The notes: a model not told the origin generated them from the sequence alone. 64,000 bases of DNA from Cryobacterium arcticum (GCF_001679725.1 NZ_CP016282.1:930001-994000); one strand, 5' to 3'; positions 45,872-54,755 are shown, counted from the first letter of the stretch. A program made the numbers and translations.

Positions 45872-45900
45872 AATGTTAACGTTTTAGACATTTTATGGCG
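45872..45900. promoter_or_regulatory. AT-rich promoter/operator candidate upstream of potD
   Basis: This is the most AT-rich stretch in the ald-potD divergent gap. It contains the short inverted repeat AATGT/ACATT (45872-45876, 45888-45892), the palindromes GTTAAC and AACGTT, and GTTTTAG also seen within the Lrp inverted repeat spacer region. It probably holds the potD promoter and a regulator site. Confidence 0.35.
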
Positions 45901-45995
45901 CGTCTCGTTCCGACTGTGCCAGTATCGGTCCACTCGTCACCCAGCGGACCACCCCTCGATGGAGCGGCCGCTGAAGAATGCAAGGAGACCGCCCC

Positions 45996-47201
45996 ATGGC
46001 CCTGCCCGCAGACCCGATGATCCGTCAACTCGTACAGCAGGCCCAGCGCGCCCAGATGGGGCGCCGCGCTCTCCTGGCCGGCGCGGGTGCCGGTGCGGCA
46101 GCCCTGGCGCTCGCCGCCTGTTCCACAGGCAGTGCGGCCAGGCCCACCGCGGCCACCGACAAGTCGGCGAGCGAGAAGACCCTGCGCTGGGACAACTGGG
46201 CGCTCTACATCGACGTGGACGACGCCGGCAACTACCCCACCCTCGAGGCGTTCACGGCGGAGACCGGCATCAAGGTGAATTACACCGAGGCCGTCGATGA
46301 CAACAACACGTACTACGGCAAGGTGAAGGACCAGCTGGCCCTGGGCAAGGACATCGGCGCCGACACGGTATGCCTCACCGACTGGATGGTCGGCCGGCTC
46401 GCCCGGTTCGGTTACCTGCAGGAACTCGACCACGCCAACATCCCCAACCTTGCCAATCTGCTGCCCAACCTGAAGGATGTCGACTTCGACCCGGGCCGGG
46501 AGCTGTCGGTGCCGTGGCAGGGCGGCTTCGCCGGTATCTGCTGGAACAAGGAGAAGTTCCCCGACGGCATCACGTCTGTCGAACAGCTGTGGAGCACACC
46601 CGAACTCAAGGGCCGCGTCGGCGTGCTCTCCGAGATGCGCGACACCATGGGCCTGATCATGCTCGACGCGGGCGTCGACATCTCCGGCGACTGGGGTGAC
46701 GACGACTTCACCGCCGCGATCGAGGTGCTCAAGAAGCAGGTCAGCGACGGCCAGGTGCGCAACATCAAGGGCAACTCCTACAAGGAAGACCTCGTCAACG
46801 GCGACAGCCTCGCCGCCATCGTGTGGTCGGGCGACATCGTGCAGCTGAACGCCGAGAACGGCGACAAGTGGGGGTTCGTGGTGCCCGACAAGGGCGGCAC
46901 CATCTGGAACGACAACTTCGTCGTGCCGATCGGCTCCGCGCACAAGGCCAACGCCGAAGCGCTCATCAACTACTACTACGACCCCGCCGTGGCCGCCGAG
47001 GTCGCCGCGTACGTCAACTTCATCACCCCGGTGGCCGGGGCCAAGGAGGCGGCCATGGAGATCGACCCCGAACTGGCCGACAACCCGTTGATCTTCCCCG
47101 ACGACGCCACCCTCGCCAAGGCCAAGGTGTTCCGCACCCTCACCGGCGCCGAAGAACAGACCTACGGGGCAGAGTTCCAGAGCATCCTGCTGGGAGCCTG
47201 A
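45996..47201 (+). CDS. potD: Polyamine-type ABC transporter substrate-binding lipoprotein
   Basis: The 401-residue protein is a spermidine/putrescine-binding PotD/PotF homologue exported as a lipoprotein. It has a twin-arginine (R23-R24) followed by an Ala/Gly-rich hydrophobic stretch and the lipobox LAAC with C42, so Tat export is likely. The mature part begins with the PotD-like KTLRWDNWALYIDVD and has later LSVPWQGGFAGICWNKEKFPD. AAGGAG at 45982-45987 sits 8 nt before ATG 45996, which decides this start over ATG 45978. It heads a four-gene importer operon. Polyamine specificity is inferred from family and neighbours. Confidence 0.9.
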   Translation: MALPADPMIRQLVQQAQRAQMGRRALLAGAGAGAAALALAACSTGSAARPTAATDKSASEKTLRWDNWALYIDVDDAGNYPTLEAFTAETGIKVNYTEAVDDNNTYYGKVKDQLALGKDIGADTVCLTDWMVGRLARFGYLQELDHANIPNLANLLPNLKDVDFDPGRELSVPWQGGFAGICWNKEKFPDGITSVEQLWSTPELKGRVGVLSEMRDTMGLIMLDAGVDISGDWGDDDFTAAIEVLKKQVSDGQVRNIKGNSYKEDLVNGDSLAAIVWSGDIVQLNAENGDKWGFVVPDKGGTIWNDNFVVPIGSAHKANAEALINYYYDPAVAAEVAAYVNFITPVAGAKEAAMEIDPELADNPLIFPDDATLAKAKVFRTLTGAEEQTYGAEFQSILLGA

Positions 47202-47204
47202 CGC

Positions 47205-48407
47205 GTGGCCACCGGAGCGTTCGCCGACCGCGGCGCCGACCTCGAACTCGTCGGCATCCAGAAACGGTTCCCCGGCTTCACCGCCATCGAACACCTCAAC
47301 CTGGTCATCCCGGCCGGTTCGTTCTTCGCCCTGCTCGGCCCCTCCGGCTGCGGCAAGACCACCACCCTGCGGCTCGTGGCGGGGCTGGAAGACCCCACCG
47401 GCGGGCGCATCCTGATCGGCGGCCAGGACGTCACCGGGCAGAAGGCCTACCAACGCCCGGTGAACACGGTGTTCCAGAGCTACGCACTGTTCCCGCACAT
47501 GACCGTGCTCGAGAACGTGGCGTTCGGCCTGCGCCGGCGCAAGATCGCGGATGCCGTGGCCAAAGCCCACGAGGCGCTGCGACTGGTGGAACTCGACCAC
47601 CTGGCCGCCCGCAAACCCGTGCAGCTCTCCGGCGGGCAGCAGCAGCGGGTGGCGCTGGCCCGTGCCATCGTGAACCGGCCGGCGCTCTTGCTGCTCGACG
47701 AACCGCTCGGCGCGCTCGACCTCAAGCTCCGCCGCCAGATGCAACTCGAGCTCAAGACCATCCAGGAGGAGGTCGGCCTCACGTTCCTGCACGTCACCCA
47801 CGACCAGGAGGAGGCCATGACCATGGCCGATACCATCGCGGTGATGAACAAGGGCCGCATCGAGCAGATGGGCACCCCCGAACTGCTCTACGAGCTGCCG
47901 CGCACGGCCTTCGTGGCCAACTTCCTCGGCCAGTCCAACCTCTTCACCGGGGCCGTGGTGGGGGAGACCAGCACCTCGATAGCCGTCGACGTTGCCGGGC
48001 GCAGCATCGTGGTGCCCAAGGCCCGCTCGCACCGGCACGCCGGTGATGTCACCGTGGGGGTCCGGCCCGAGAAGATCACCCTGCATCGGCAGAAGCCGGA
48101 GCCGGACCCCGCCCACAACGTGATCGGCCCCGGCCGGGTGACGGATGTGTCGTTCACCGGAGTGAGCACCCAGTACCTCGTCACGGTGCCCGGGGTGGGC
48201 ACCATCATCGTGTTCGAACAGAACCGCTCCTTCGGCCCCGTCGAGGGCGAGGGCGACGAGGTCTGGATGACCTGGAACGTGGAACACGGCTTCGGCCTGG
48301 ACGACGACCCGGCAGGGCCGGACCCCAAGTTCGTCGCCGACACCACCACCAAGAGCATCGCGGCGCAGCGCCGGGCCGCCCTCGTCACGGAGCTCGAGGA
48401 GGCCTAG
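47205..48407 (+). CDS. potA: Polyamine-type ABC transporter ATP-binding protein
   Basis: This 400-residue ATPase drives import by the PotBC permease. Walker A is GPSGCGKTT (K51), the signature LSGGQQQRVALARA, Walker B LLLLDEPLGALD, and the switch His in LHVTHDQEEAM. The C-terminal third is a TOBE regulatory domain (VGVRPEKITLH region). Order potD-potA-potB-potC and short gaps (3 bases, 2 bases, overlap) define one operon. The GTG start follows the potD stop by 3 bases. Confidence 0.94.
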   Translation: MATGAFADRGADLELVGIQKRFPGFTAIEHLNLVIPAGSFFALLGPSGCGKTTTLRLVAGLEDPTGGRILIGGQDVTGQKAYQRPVNTVFQSYALFPHMTVLENVAFGLRRRKIADAVAKAHEALRLVELDHLAARKPVQLSGGQQQRVALARAIVNRPALLLLDEPLGALDLKLRRQMQLELKTIQEEVGLTFLHVTHDQEEAMTMADTIAVMNKGRIEQMGTPELLYELPRTAFVANFLGQSNLFTGAVVGETSTSIAVDVAGRSIVVPKARSHRHAGDVTVGVRPEKITLHRQKPEPDPAHNVIGPGRVTDVSFTGVSTQYLVTVPGVGTIIVFEQNRSFGPVEGEGDEVWMTWNVEHGFGLDDDPAGPDPKFVADTTTKSIAAQRRAALVTELEEA

Positions 48408-48409
48408 GA

Positions 48410-49327
48410 ATGGCCTTCGCCGCGTTCTCCAGCACGGCAGCACCGCCCGCCGATGCGCCGCCGCGCCGCCGCAGCAACGTGGCGCTGCTCCTGCTGCTGC
48501 CCGGAATCCTCTACCTGGTGCTGTTCTTCCTGGCCCCGCTGGTGTCACTGATCCTCACGTCCCTGCAGGCGCCGACCGAGTTCGGCGACATCGGCATGTA
48601 CAGCTACGCGTTCCGGTGGGAGAACTACGTGGCGGTGATCGAGCAGTACTGGCCGCACATCCTGCGCTCGTTCGGCTACGCCATCGTCGCCACGGTGCTG
48701 GCGCTGGCGTTCAGCTACCCGCTGGCGTACTTCATCGGGGTCACGGCCCGCAAATGGCCTCTGCTGCAGAGCCTGATGCTGGTGCTCGTGATCGCACCGT
48801 TCTTCATCAGCTTCCTGCTGCGCACCCTGGCCTGGAAGCAGATCCTCTCCGACGAGTCGTTCCTCGTGACATCGCTCAAGGCGGTGTCGCTGCTGGCGCC
48901 GGATGCGCACCTCACCGGCACGGCGTTCTCGGTGATCTTCGGGCTGACCTACAACTTCATCCCGTTCATGACGCTGCCGCTCTACACCACCCTGGAGCGA
49001 CTGGACCTGCGCTACCTGGAGGCCGGCAACGACCTGTACGCCAGCGGGTTCCACACCTTCCGCACCGTCACCATCCCACTGTCGATGCCCGGCATCGTGG
49101 CCGGCACGCTGCTCACCTTCATCCCCGCTGCCGGCGACTACATCAACGCCAGCCGCGACTTCCTCGGCGGGGCGGATACCCAGATGATCGGCAATGTGAT
49201 CGAGGCGAACTTCCTCGTGCTGTTGAACTACCCGGCGGCAGCGGCCCTGTCGATCATCCTGATGACCGTGATCCTCGTGATCGTGGGCGTCTACGTGAAG
49301 AGAAGCGGAACGGAGGAACTGCTGTGA
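48410..49327 (+). CDS. potB: Polyamine-type ABC transporter permease, PotB-like
   Basis: The 305-residue inner-membrane permease has six membrane helices and the EAA loop (LEAGNDLYASGFHTFRTVTIPLSMPG) that contacts the ATPase. The first helix is preceded by a basic cytoplasmic tail (APPRRRSN). The long periplasmic loop after helix 1 (APTEFGDIGMYSYAFRWENYV) is typical of PotB. It starts 2 bases after potA and overlaps potC by 4 bases, so the two permease halves are coupled. Confidence 0.93.
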   Translation: MAFAAFSSTAAPPADAPPRRRSNVALLLLLPGILYLVLFFLAPLVSLILTSLQAPTEFGDIGMYSYAFRWENYVAVIEQYWPHILRSFGYAIVATVLALAFSYPLAYFIGVTARKWPLLQSLMLVLVIAPFFISFLLRTLAWKQILSDESFLVTSLKAVSLLAPDAHLTGTAFSVIFGLTYNFIPFMTLPLYTTLERLDLRYLEAGNDLYASGFHTFRTVTIPLSMPGIVAGTLLTFIPAAGDYINASRDFLGGADTQMIGNVIEANFLVLLNYPAAAALSIILMTVILVIVGVYVKRSGTEELL

Positions 49328-50133
49328 CCCGATTCTCGCTGGGCAAGTGGCTACTGCCGGTCTATTCGGCGCTCGCGCTGATCTTCCTGATGATCCCGAT
49401 CGTCTACACCTTCGTCTTCTCGTTCAATGACTCGCTCAAGTCCAACATCACCTGGCGCGGCTTCACCTTCGACAAGTGGCTCAACGTCTGCGCGGTGCAG
49501 AACGGCGCGGTCTGCGAGGCCTTCGGAAACAGCCTGATCATCGGGGTGGTGGCCACCGTGATCGCCACGACGCTGGGCACCATGATCGCGATCGCCCTGG
49601 TGCGTTACCGGTTCCGGTTCCGGGCCGGCACCAGCCTGCTCCTGTTCCTGCCGATGGCGACCCCCGAGGTGGTGCTCGGCGCCGGTCTGGCCGCACAGTT
49701 CCTGTCGCTGGGGGTGCCCAAGGACATGCTCACGATCATCCTGGCGCACACGATGTTCTGCATCAGCTTCGTCGTGGTGACCGTGAAGGCCCGCGTGGCC
49801 GGACTCGACCCGGCGCTGGAGGAGGCGGGGCGCGACCTGTACGGCTCGCCCGCCCAGGTGTTCGCCCGGATCACCTTCCCGCTGCTGCTGCCCGGCATCC
49901 TCGCCGCCGCGCTGCTGTCGTTCGCGCTGAGCTTCGACGATTTCATCATCACGAACTTCAACTCGGGGGCGGTGACCACGTTCCCCAAGTACATCTACAT
50001 TTCGGCGTCACGCGGTATCCCCGCCGAGGCGAATGTGATCGCGTCGGCGGTGTTCATCCTGGCCCTGGTGATCGTGGTGACCGCGCAGGTATCCGCGGCC
50101 GCCCGGGCCAAGCGTCAGGCCCGCCAGGGCTAA
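49324..50133 (+). CDS. potC: Polyamine-type ABC transporter permease, PotC-like
   Basis: The 269-residue second permease subunit has six membrane helices, the PotC-type N-terminus VYTFVFSFNDSL and the EAA loop LEEAGRDLYGSPAQVFARITFPLLLPG. GTG 49324 overlaps the potB stop (GTGA), which decides the start. A pair of cysteines (CAVQNGAVC) in the first outer loop could form a disulfide. It is the last gene of the operon and converges on the asparaginase gene across 90 bases that contain a GTCGAG-type repeat. Confidence 0.92.
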   Translation: MTRFSLGKWLLPVYSALALIFLMIPIVYTFVFSFNDSLKSNITWRGFTFDKWLNVCAVQNGAVCEAFGNSLIIGVVATVIATTLGTMIAIALVRYRFRFRAGTSLLLFLPMATPEVVLGAGLAAQFLSLGVPKDMLTIILAHTMFCISFVVVTVKARVAGLDPALEEAGRDLYGSPAQVFARITFPLLLPGILAAALLSFALSFDDFIITNFNSGAVTTFPKYIYISASRGIPAEANVIASAVFILALVIVVTAQVSAAARAKRQARQG

Positions 50134-50154
50134 CGCGTGACCGTGAGGCGGTCG

Positions 50155-50182
50155 GTGGTCGAGCCAGTCGAGACCTGGTGAC
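50155..50182. repeat. GTCGAGC...GTCGAGACC dispersed repeat, copy 1
   Basis: GGTCGAGCCAGTCGAGACC followed by TGGTGAC lies between the convergent potC and asparaginase genes. It resembles the copy at 53349-53372 (GGTCGAGCTTGTCGAGACC then CGGTGAC), differing at a few bases. Both fall in short gaps between converging genes. Confidence 0.55.
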
Positions 50183-50223
50183 GTGTGCGCGGGTCGATCT
50201 GCGGTGCGTGAGTCCCGAGTCGG

Positions 50224-51267
50224 TCAGACGTAGCTGGCGCGGATCTGCCCGATGGGCTGGCCGCCGCCGAAGACCGCGAGCTTGAGCTCGGGGATGATGG
50301 CGTCGACCTCGGAGCGGGGCACCGCGCCGGCATCCGCCAGCAGGCTCAGCGCCACGATGGTGGCCGCCCGCAGGTTGCCGTCGAGGATCTTCAGCGCCAC
50401 GGTCATGCCGTTGTCGGCCGAGGCCACCATGATGCCCTCTGCGCCGCCCTTGACGAACAGGCCCAGACGCTCGATCGCGATCGAGTCCGGCAGCCCGGGG
50501 CCGGCAATGACCCAGCCGTTCTCCCGCACGGCCTCGGCCAGGAAGCCGGCCTCACGGTAGATGGCGAAGGGCGAAGTCGACTTGGACGTGGCAATGCGGG
50601 CGATGCCGCGGGCCAGTGCCGTGAGGGAGAGTGCGTGCACGGGGGCGCCGCATCCGTCGACGCCCGAGGCAGTCGGACGTTCGCCGGTGAAGCGCTCCAC
50701 GACGTCGAGAATGCGCTTCTGCAGCGGATGCTCCGGGTCGAGGTAGCCCACGATCGGCCAGTGGTTCTGCACGCAGGCGACGAGCATCGCCGCGTGCTTG
50801 CCCGAGCAGTCGGAGTAGATCGGGGCGGGGCCGGCGCCCTGGCGCACGAGGCCGTCCCGGGTGGCGGAGTCTCCCGGCCAGGTGGGCGTGCAGCCGAGGT
50901 CGGCCTCGGAGAGACCGGCGCGGGCGAGCAGCCCACGCACCAGGTCGGTGTGCTTCTGGGTGCCGGAGTGGCTGGACGTCGCGATCGCGGCATCCTCCCC
51001 GCGCAGCACGACGCCGCTGGCCATGACCGCGATGGCCTGGAACGGCTTCATCGACGAGCGCGGGAACACCGGCGCGTTGACGTCGCCGAGCGCGCGCAGC
51101 ACGGCGCCGTCACTGCCGAGAAGTACGGCCGCGCCGGCGTGCCGGGATTCGATGAAACCGGACCGTTCGACGACGGCGAGCTCAACCGAGTCGATCACCT
51201 CGATGGTTCCCGCGCTGCCGGAGGGGCCGGCCGCACCGAATGCGGCGGAACTCGTGGTGCTCGTCAC
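50224..51267 (-). CDS. Asparaginase (AnsA/L-asparaginase II-like, PF06089 type)
   Basis: The 347-residue protein matches the thermolabile asparaginase family found in Rhizobium and actinobacteria, which hydrolyses asparagine to aspartate and ammonia. Motifs include ERSGFIESRHAGAAVLLG near the start, FPRSSMKPFQAIAVM with the Ser/Lys pair, YSDCSGKHAAMLVAC and GVDGCGAPVHALSL. It is unrelated in fold to E. coli type I/II enzymes. GTG 51267 lies 2 bases after the gabT stop, so the genes are cotranscribed, linking asparagine breakdown with GABA transamination. Confidence 0.88.
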   Translation of the reverse strand: MTSTTSSAAFGAAGPSGSAGTIEVIDSVELAVVERSGFIESRHAGAAVLLGSDGAVLRALGDVNAPVFPRSSMKPFQAIAVMASGVVLRGEDAAIATSSHSGTQKHTDLVRGLLARAGLSEADLGCTPTWPGDSATRDGLVRQGAGPAPIYSDCSGKHAAMLVACVQNHWPIVGYLDPEHPLQKRILDVVERFTGERPTASGVDGCGAPVHALSLTALARGIARIATSKSTSPFAIYREAGFLAEAVRENGWVIAGPGLPDSIAIERLGLFVKGGAEGIMVASADNGMTVALKILDGNLRAATIVALSLLADAGAVPRSEVDAIIPELKLAVFGGGQPIGQIRASYV

Positions 51268-51269
51268 GG

Positions 51270-52652
51270 TTACAGTGTCGCCATCGCGTCGTCGATGACC
51301 GACAGGGCGTCGGCCAGCAGGGCATCCGTGACGGCCAGGCTGGGCAGGAACCGCAGCACGTTGCCGTAGGTGCCCGCGGTGAGCAGCAGCACACCGTGCT
51401 GAGCCGCGTAAGCGGCGATCGCGGTGACGGCGGCGGCGTTGGGCGCCTTGGTCGTCGTCTGGGTGCCGGGCTGCACGAGCTCGATGGCGATCATGGCGCC
51501 GCGGCCGCGGATGTCGCCGATGATGTCGTGCTTGTCGGCCAGTGCGGTCAGACCGGCGCGGAGGGTCTTCTCGATGCGCTGGCCCTCGGCCAGGAGATTG
51601 TTGCGCTCGATCGCGTCGAACACGGCGATCGCGGCGGCGCAGGCGACGGGGTTGCCACCGAAGGTGCCGCCGAGGCCGCCGGGCTGGGACGCGTCGAGGA
51701 TCTCGGCGCGGCCGGTCACGGCGGCCAGCGGCATGCCGCCGGCGATGCCCTTGGCCACGAGCACCAGGTCGGGTTCCCAGCCGAAGTGCTCGCTGGCGAA
51801 GTAGGCGCCGGTGCGGGCCATGCCGCTCTGGATCTCGTCGGCGATCATGACGACGCCGTTGGCGGTGCACCATTCCTGCAGCAGCGGCAGGTAGCCCTCG
51901 GCGGGAACCATGAAGCCGCCCTCGCCCTGGATCGGTTCGACCACGAGGCAGGCCAGGTCGCTGGCGCCGATGACCTTCTCGAGGTACGCGATGGTGCGGG
52001 CCGCGGCCTGCTCACCGGTGAGGCCGTCGTGGTACGGGTAGGAATTGGGGGCGTGGTACACGTCGCTGGCGAGCGGGCCGTAGCCGGTGGCGTAGGGCGC
52101 CGCCTTGTAGTTCATCGCCATGGTGAGCACGGTGCGGCCGTGGTAGGCGTGGTCGAGCACGGCAACCGCGCGGCGGCCGGTGTACTTGCGGGCGATCTTC
52201 ACGCCGTTCTCCACGGCCTCAGCGCCGGAGTTGATCAGCACGCTCTTCTTGGCGAAGCTGCCGGGGGTGTGGGCCGCGAGCAGTTCGGCGACGCGCACGT
52301 ATTCCTCGTACGGGGTGATGGTGAAGAGGGTGTGCACGAAATCACCCAGCTGGTCGGTCGCGGCGGCGACGACGCTGGTCTCGGAGTGTCCGACGGTGGT
52401 CACACCGATTCCGGCGCCGAGGTCGATGAACTGGTTGTCGTCGAGGTCGACGACGATGGCGCCGCTGGCTTTCTTGATGTACACGGGCAGGGCGGAGCTG
52501 ACGCCCGTGGACACCGCAGCCAGGCGTCGCTGGTGCATCTCCGTGGAACGCGGACCCGGGATCGCAGTGACGATCTTGCGTTCCTGGCTCACCGAATACA
52601 CGGGAGCCGGGGTGGAGGAGGAGGCAGCGGAGTCAGTCAACGTGTCAGTCAT
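51270..52652 (-). CDS. gabT: 4-aminobutyrate aminotransferase, paralogue 1
   Basis: GabT transfers the amino group of GABA to 2-oxoglutarate, giving succinate semialdehyde. The 460-residue class-III enzyme has the PLP Lys K301 in LVAKGIAGGMPLAAV, the ADEIQSGMARTG aspartate motif, and NSGAEAVENGVKIARKYTGR for PLP phosphate. The N-terminal SQERKIVTAIPGPRS is typical of actinobacterial GabT. It is clearly paralogous to the gene at 53406. It heads a unit with the asparaginase gene. TAAACT lies 9 nt before its ATG and no ribosome-binding site is visible. Confidence 0.92.
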   Translation of the reverse strand: MTDTLTDSAASSSTPAPVYSVSQERKIVTAIPGPRSTEMHQRRLAAVSTGVSSALPVYIKKASGAIVVDLDDNQFIDLGAGIGVTTVGHSETSVVAAATDQLGDFVHTLFTITPYEEYVRVAELLAAHTPGSFAKKSVLINSGAEAVENGVKIARKYTGRRAVAVLDHAYHGRTVLTMAMNYKAAPYATGYGPLASDVYHAPNSYPYHDGLTGEQAAARTIAYLEKVIGASDLACLVVEPIQGEGGFMVPAEGYLPLLQEWCTANGVVMIADEIQSGMARTGAYFASEHFGWEPDLVLVAKGIAGGMPLAAVTGRAEILDASQPGGLGGTFGGNPVACAAAIAVFDAIERNNLLAEGQRIEKTLRAGLTALADKHDIIGDIRGRGAMIAIELVQPGTQTTTKAPNAAAVTAIAAYAAQHGVLLLTAGTYGNVLRFLPSLAVTDALLADALSVIDDAMATL

Positions 52653-52661
52653 GATGGGGCC

Positions 52662-52667
52662 AGTTTA
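52662..52667 (-). promoter_or_regulatory. Candidate -10 box for gabT paralogue 1
   Basis: On the minus strand TAAACT ends 9 nt before the ATG, which would give an RNA leader of only a few bases. Confidence 0.35.
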
Positions 52668-52742
52668 CCGGCCGGTTCCCCCGCGGCCACGATGATTCCC
52701 TGCGAGAATTAACAGTGACGCGTTTATCCCGAAGGAGTCACC

Positions 52743-53231
52743 ATGATCGGTGCACATCACTACGCCGTGCAGACCCAGTGGACCGGCAACCGGGGCACCG
52801 GCACGAGCAGCTACCGCACCTATGGCCGGGAGCACACCCTCACCTCCGCCGGTAAGGAGCCGATCGCCGGTTCGGCCGATCGCACCTTCCACGGCAACGC
52901 CGACCGGTGGAACCCCGAGGAGCTGCTCCTGGCCGCCCTCAGCCAGTGCCACATGCTGTCCTACCTGCACGTGGCCGTGAACCACGGGGTGATCGTGGTC
53001 GACTACTCCGACGATGCGATCGGCACCATGGCGCAGACGGCGGATGGTGGCGGTCACTTCACCGCCGCAACCCTGCGCCCCCGGGTCACCATCGCCGACC
53101 CGGACCAGGCCGAACTCGCCGAGTCCCTGCACGCCGAGGCGGCCAAGGCCTGTTTCATCGCGGCGTCGGTCAACTTCCCGGTGGGCCACGAAGCGGTCAC
53201 CATCGTGGCCGCACCGGCCTCGGTGCTCTAG
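52743..53231 (+). CDS. OsmC family peroxiredoxin-like protein
   Basis: This 162-residue OsmC/Ohr-superfamily protein reduces organic hydroperoxides through two cysteines, here C69 in ALSQCHMLSYL and C137 in AKACFIAASVNFPV. The sequence WNPEELLLAALSQCHM is the family signature; the overall pattern is closer to YhfA/OsmC than to Ohr. It stands alone between two gabT paralogues, transcribed in the opposite direction. AAGGAG precedes the ATG by several bases. Confidence 0.9.
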   Translation: MIGAHHYAVQTQWTGNRGTGTSSYRTYGREHTLTSAGKEPIAGSADRTFHGNADRWNPEELLLAALSQCHMLSYLHVAVNHGVIVVDYSDDAIGTMAQTADGGGHFTAATLRPRVTIADPDQAELAESLHAEAAKACFIAASVNFPVGHEAVTIVAAPASVL

Positions 53232-53241
53232 GCCGCGTAGC

Positions 53242-53360
53242 CCGGTCTGCGGTCGGTTCCCATCTCGTCGGTCGAGCTTGTGGACTTGTGCTGAGCCTGT
53301 CGAAGTAGACCCGGTGACCCGGTTTGCGGTTGATGACCATCTCGTCGGTCGAGCTTGTCG
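53242..53360. repeat. Two ~42-bp direct repeats between osmC-like and gabT2
   Basis: CCGGT...GCGGT...CATCTCGTCGGTCGAGCTTGT occurs at 53242-53283 and again at 53319-53360, 77 bases apart, with a few mismatches. TTGTGCTGAGCCTGTCGAAG lies between them. These elements resemble GTCGAG-type repeats dispersed in many actinobacterial genomes. Confidence 0.65.
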
Positions 53361-53389
53361 AGACCCGGTGACCCGGTTTCGACAAGCTC
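53351..53389. terminator. Hairpin between convergent genes, possible terminator
   Basis: GAGCTTGTCGA (53351-53361) and TCGACAAGCTC (53379-53389) are perfect 11-bp inverted repeats with a 17-nt loop. It ends 17 bases before the gabT2 stop and would be transcribed from both sides. No T-run follows. Confidence 0.5.
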
Positions 53390-53405
53390 AACCAGCGAAC
53401 TGACC

Positions 53406-54749
53406 CTACTGCTGGGCGGCCTGGAACAGCGTGAAGGCCTCTTCGAGCACCGAGGCGGCGTCGTCGATGAGGGCTTCGGAGATGACCACAGACGGCATGA
53501 TCCGCAGCACGGAGTCCCAGCTGCCGGCATCCAGTGCGATGACGCCGTTGGTGGTGGCGTGCTTGAGCACGAACGCGAGCGCCTCGGGGAACGGCTTCTT
53601 GGTGCCGGGGTGCACGAGCTCCACGCCGAACATGGCGCCCTTGCCGCGCACGTCGCCGACGATGTCGAATTTGTCTGCCCAGTCGCCGATGCGGGCCCAG
53701 AGGGCCTTCTCCACGCGCTTGGCCTCGTCGATCAGGTTGTCGCGCTCGATGATGTCGAACACCGCCAGGGCCGCCGCGGTCGAGACCGGGTTGCCGCCGA
53801 AGGTGCCGCCGATGCCGCCGGGCTGCACGGCGTCCATGATCTCGGCGCGGCCGGTGACGGCGGCCAGCGGGAAACCGCCGGCGATGCCCTTGGCCGTGGT
53901 GACCAGGTCGGGCACCACACCGTGGTGCTCGATGCCGTACCAGGCTCCGGTGCGGGCGATGCCGGCCTGGATCTCGTCGGAGACGAAGACGATGCCGTTC
54001 TCGGTGCAGAACTCGCTCAGTCGCTTGAAGTAGCCGGGGGCGGGGATGACGATGCCGCCGTCGCCCTGGATCGGCTCGACGAAGAACGCCGCGATCTCCG
54101 AGGCGCCGATGTGCGTCTGGATGTAGTCGATGGTCTTCTCGGCCGCTTCCTCGCCGGACAGGCCGTCCTGGTACGGGTAGCTGGTGGGAACGCTGTAGAT
54201 CTCACCGGGGAACGGGCCCATGCCCACGCGCTCCGGCCACGGGCGGTAGGTCATCGCCATGGTGAGGTTGGTGCGGCCGTGGAAGGCGTGGTCCAGGCTC
54301 ACGATGGCGCGGCGGCCGGTGTACTTGCGGGCGATCTTCACCGCGTTCTCCACGGCTTCGGCTCCGGTGTTGACCAGGATCGAGTGCTTCTCGAAGTCAC
54401 CGGGGGTGATCTCGGCGAGCTTCTCGGCCACGCGCACGTAGTTCTCGTACGGGGTGACGGTGAAGAGCGTGTGGGTGAGCTTGCCGGCCTGCGCGGCGGC
54501 GGCCGCGGCCACCTCGGGGTGGGCGTGGCCGATGGTGGTCACGCCGATGCCGCAGCCCAGGTCGATGATCTGGTTGCCGTCGACGTCGACCAGGATCGCT
54601 CCCGCGCCGTGGTCCATGTAGATGTTCGCGAGGGTGCCTGCGCCGGCAGACACGGCGCGAACGCGTCGTTCCTGCAGCGCGATTGACCGTGGGCCCGGGA
54701 GGGCGGTGACGAGCTTGCGCTCCTGGCTGACCGAGAAGGAAGAAGACAT
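53406..54749 (-). CDS. gabT: 4-aminobutyrate aminotransferase, paralogue 2
   Basis: This 447-residue GABA aminotransferase is similar along its whole length to the gene at 51270: SQERKLVTALPGPRS at the start, NTGAEAVENAVKIARKYTGR, SDEIQAGIARTGA, and PLP lysine K287 in VTTAKGIAGGFPLAAV. Differences in the active-site entrance (FHGRTNLTMAMTYRPWPE against YHGRTVLTMAMNYKAAPY) may mean different amine preference. It is a single-gene unit. TAAGCT lies exactly 6 nt before the ATG; the GGAG between is too close to be a ribosome-binding site, so leaderless initiation is likely. Confidence 0.92.
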   Translation of the reverse strand: MSSSFSVSQERKLVTALPGPRSIALQERRVRAVSAGAGTLANIYMDHGAGAILVDVDGNQIIDLGCGIGVTTIGHAHPEVAAAAAAQAGKLTHTLFTVTPYENYVRVAEKLAEITPGDFEKHSILVNTGAEAVENAVKIARKYTGRRAIVSLDHAFHGRTNLTMAMTYRPWPERVGMGPFPGEIYSVPTSYPYQDGLSGEEAAEKTIDYIQTHIGASEIAAFFVEPIQGDGGIVIPAPGYFKRLSEFCTENGIVFVSDEIQAGIARTGAWYGIEHHGVVPDLVTTAKGIAGGFPLAAVTGRAEIMDAVQPGGIGGTFGGNPVSTAAALAVFDIIERDNLIDEAKRVEKALWARIGDWADKFDIVGDVRGKGAMFGVELVHPGTKKPFPEALAFVLKHATTNGVIALDAGSWDSVLRIMPSVVISEALIDDAASVLEEAFTLFQAAQQ

Positions 54750-54755
54750 GGCTCC

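Noticed and set aside
45876-48548. An 890-residue open frame opposite potD-potA
   Set aside because: Antisense shadow of clear ABC-importer genes.
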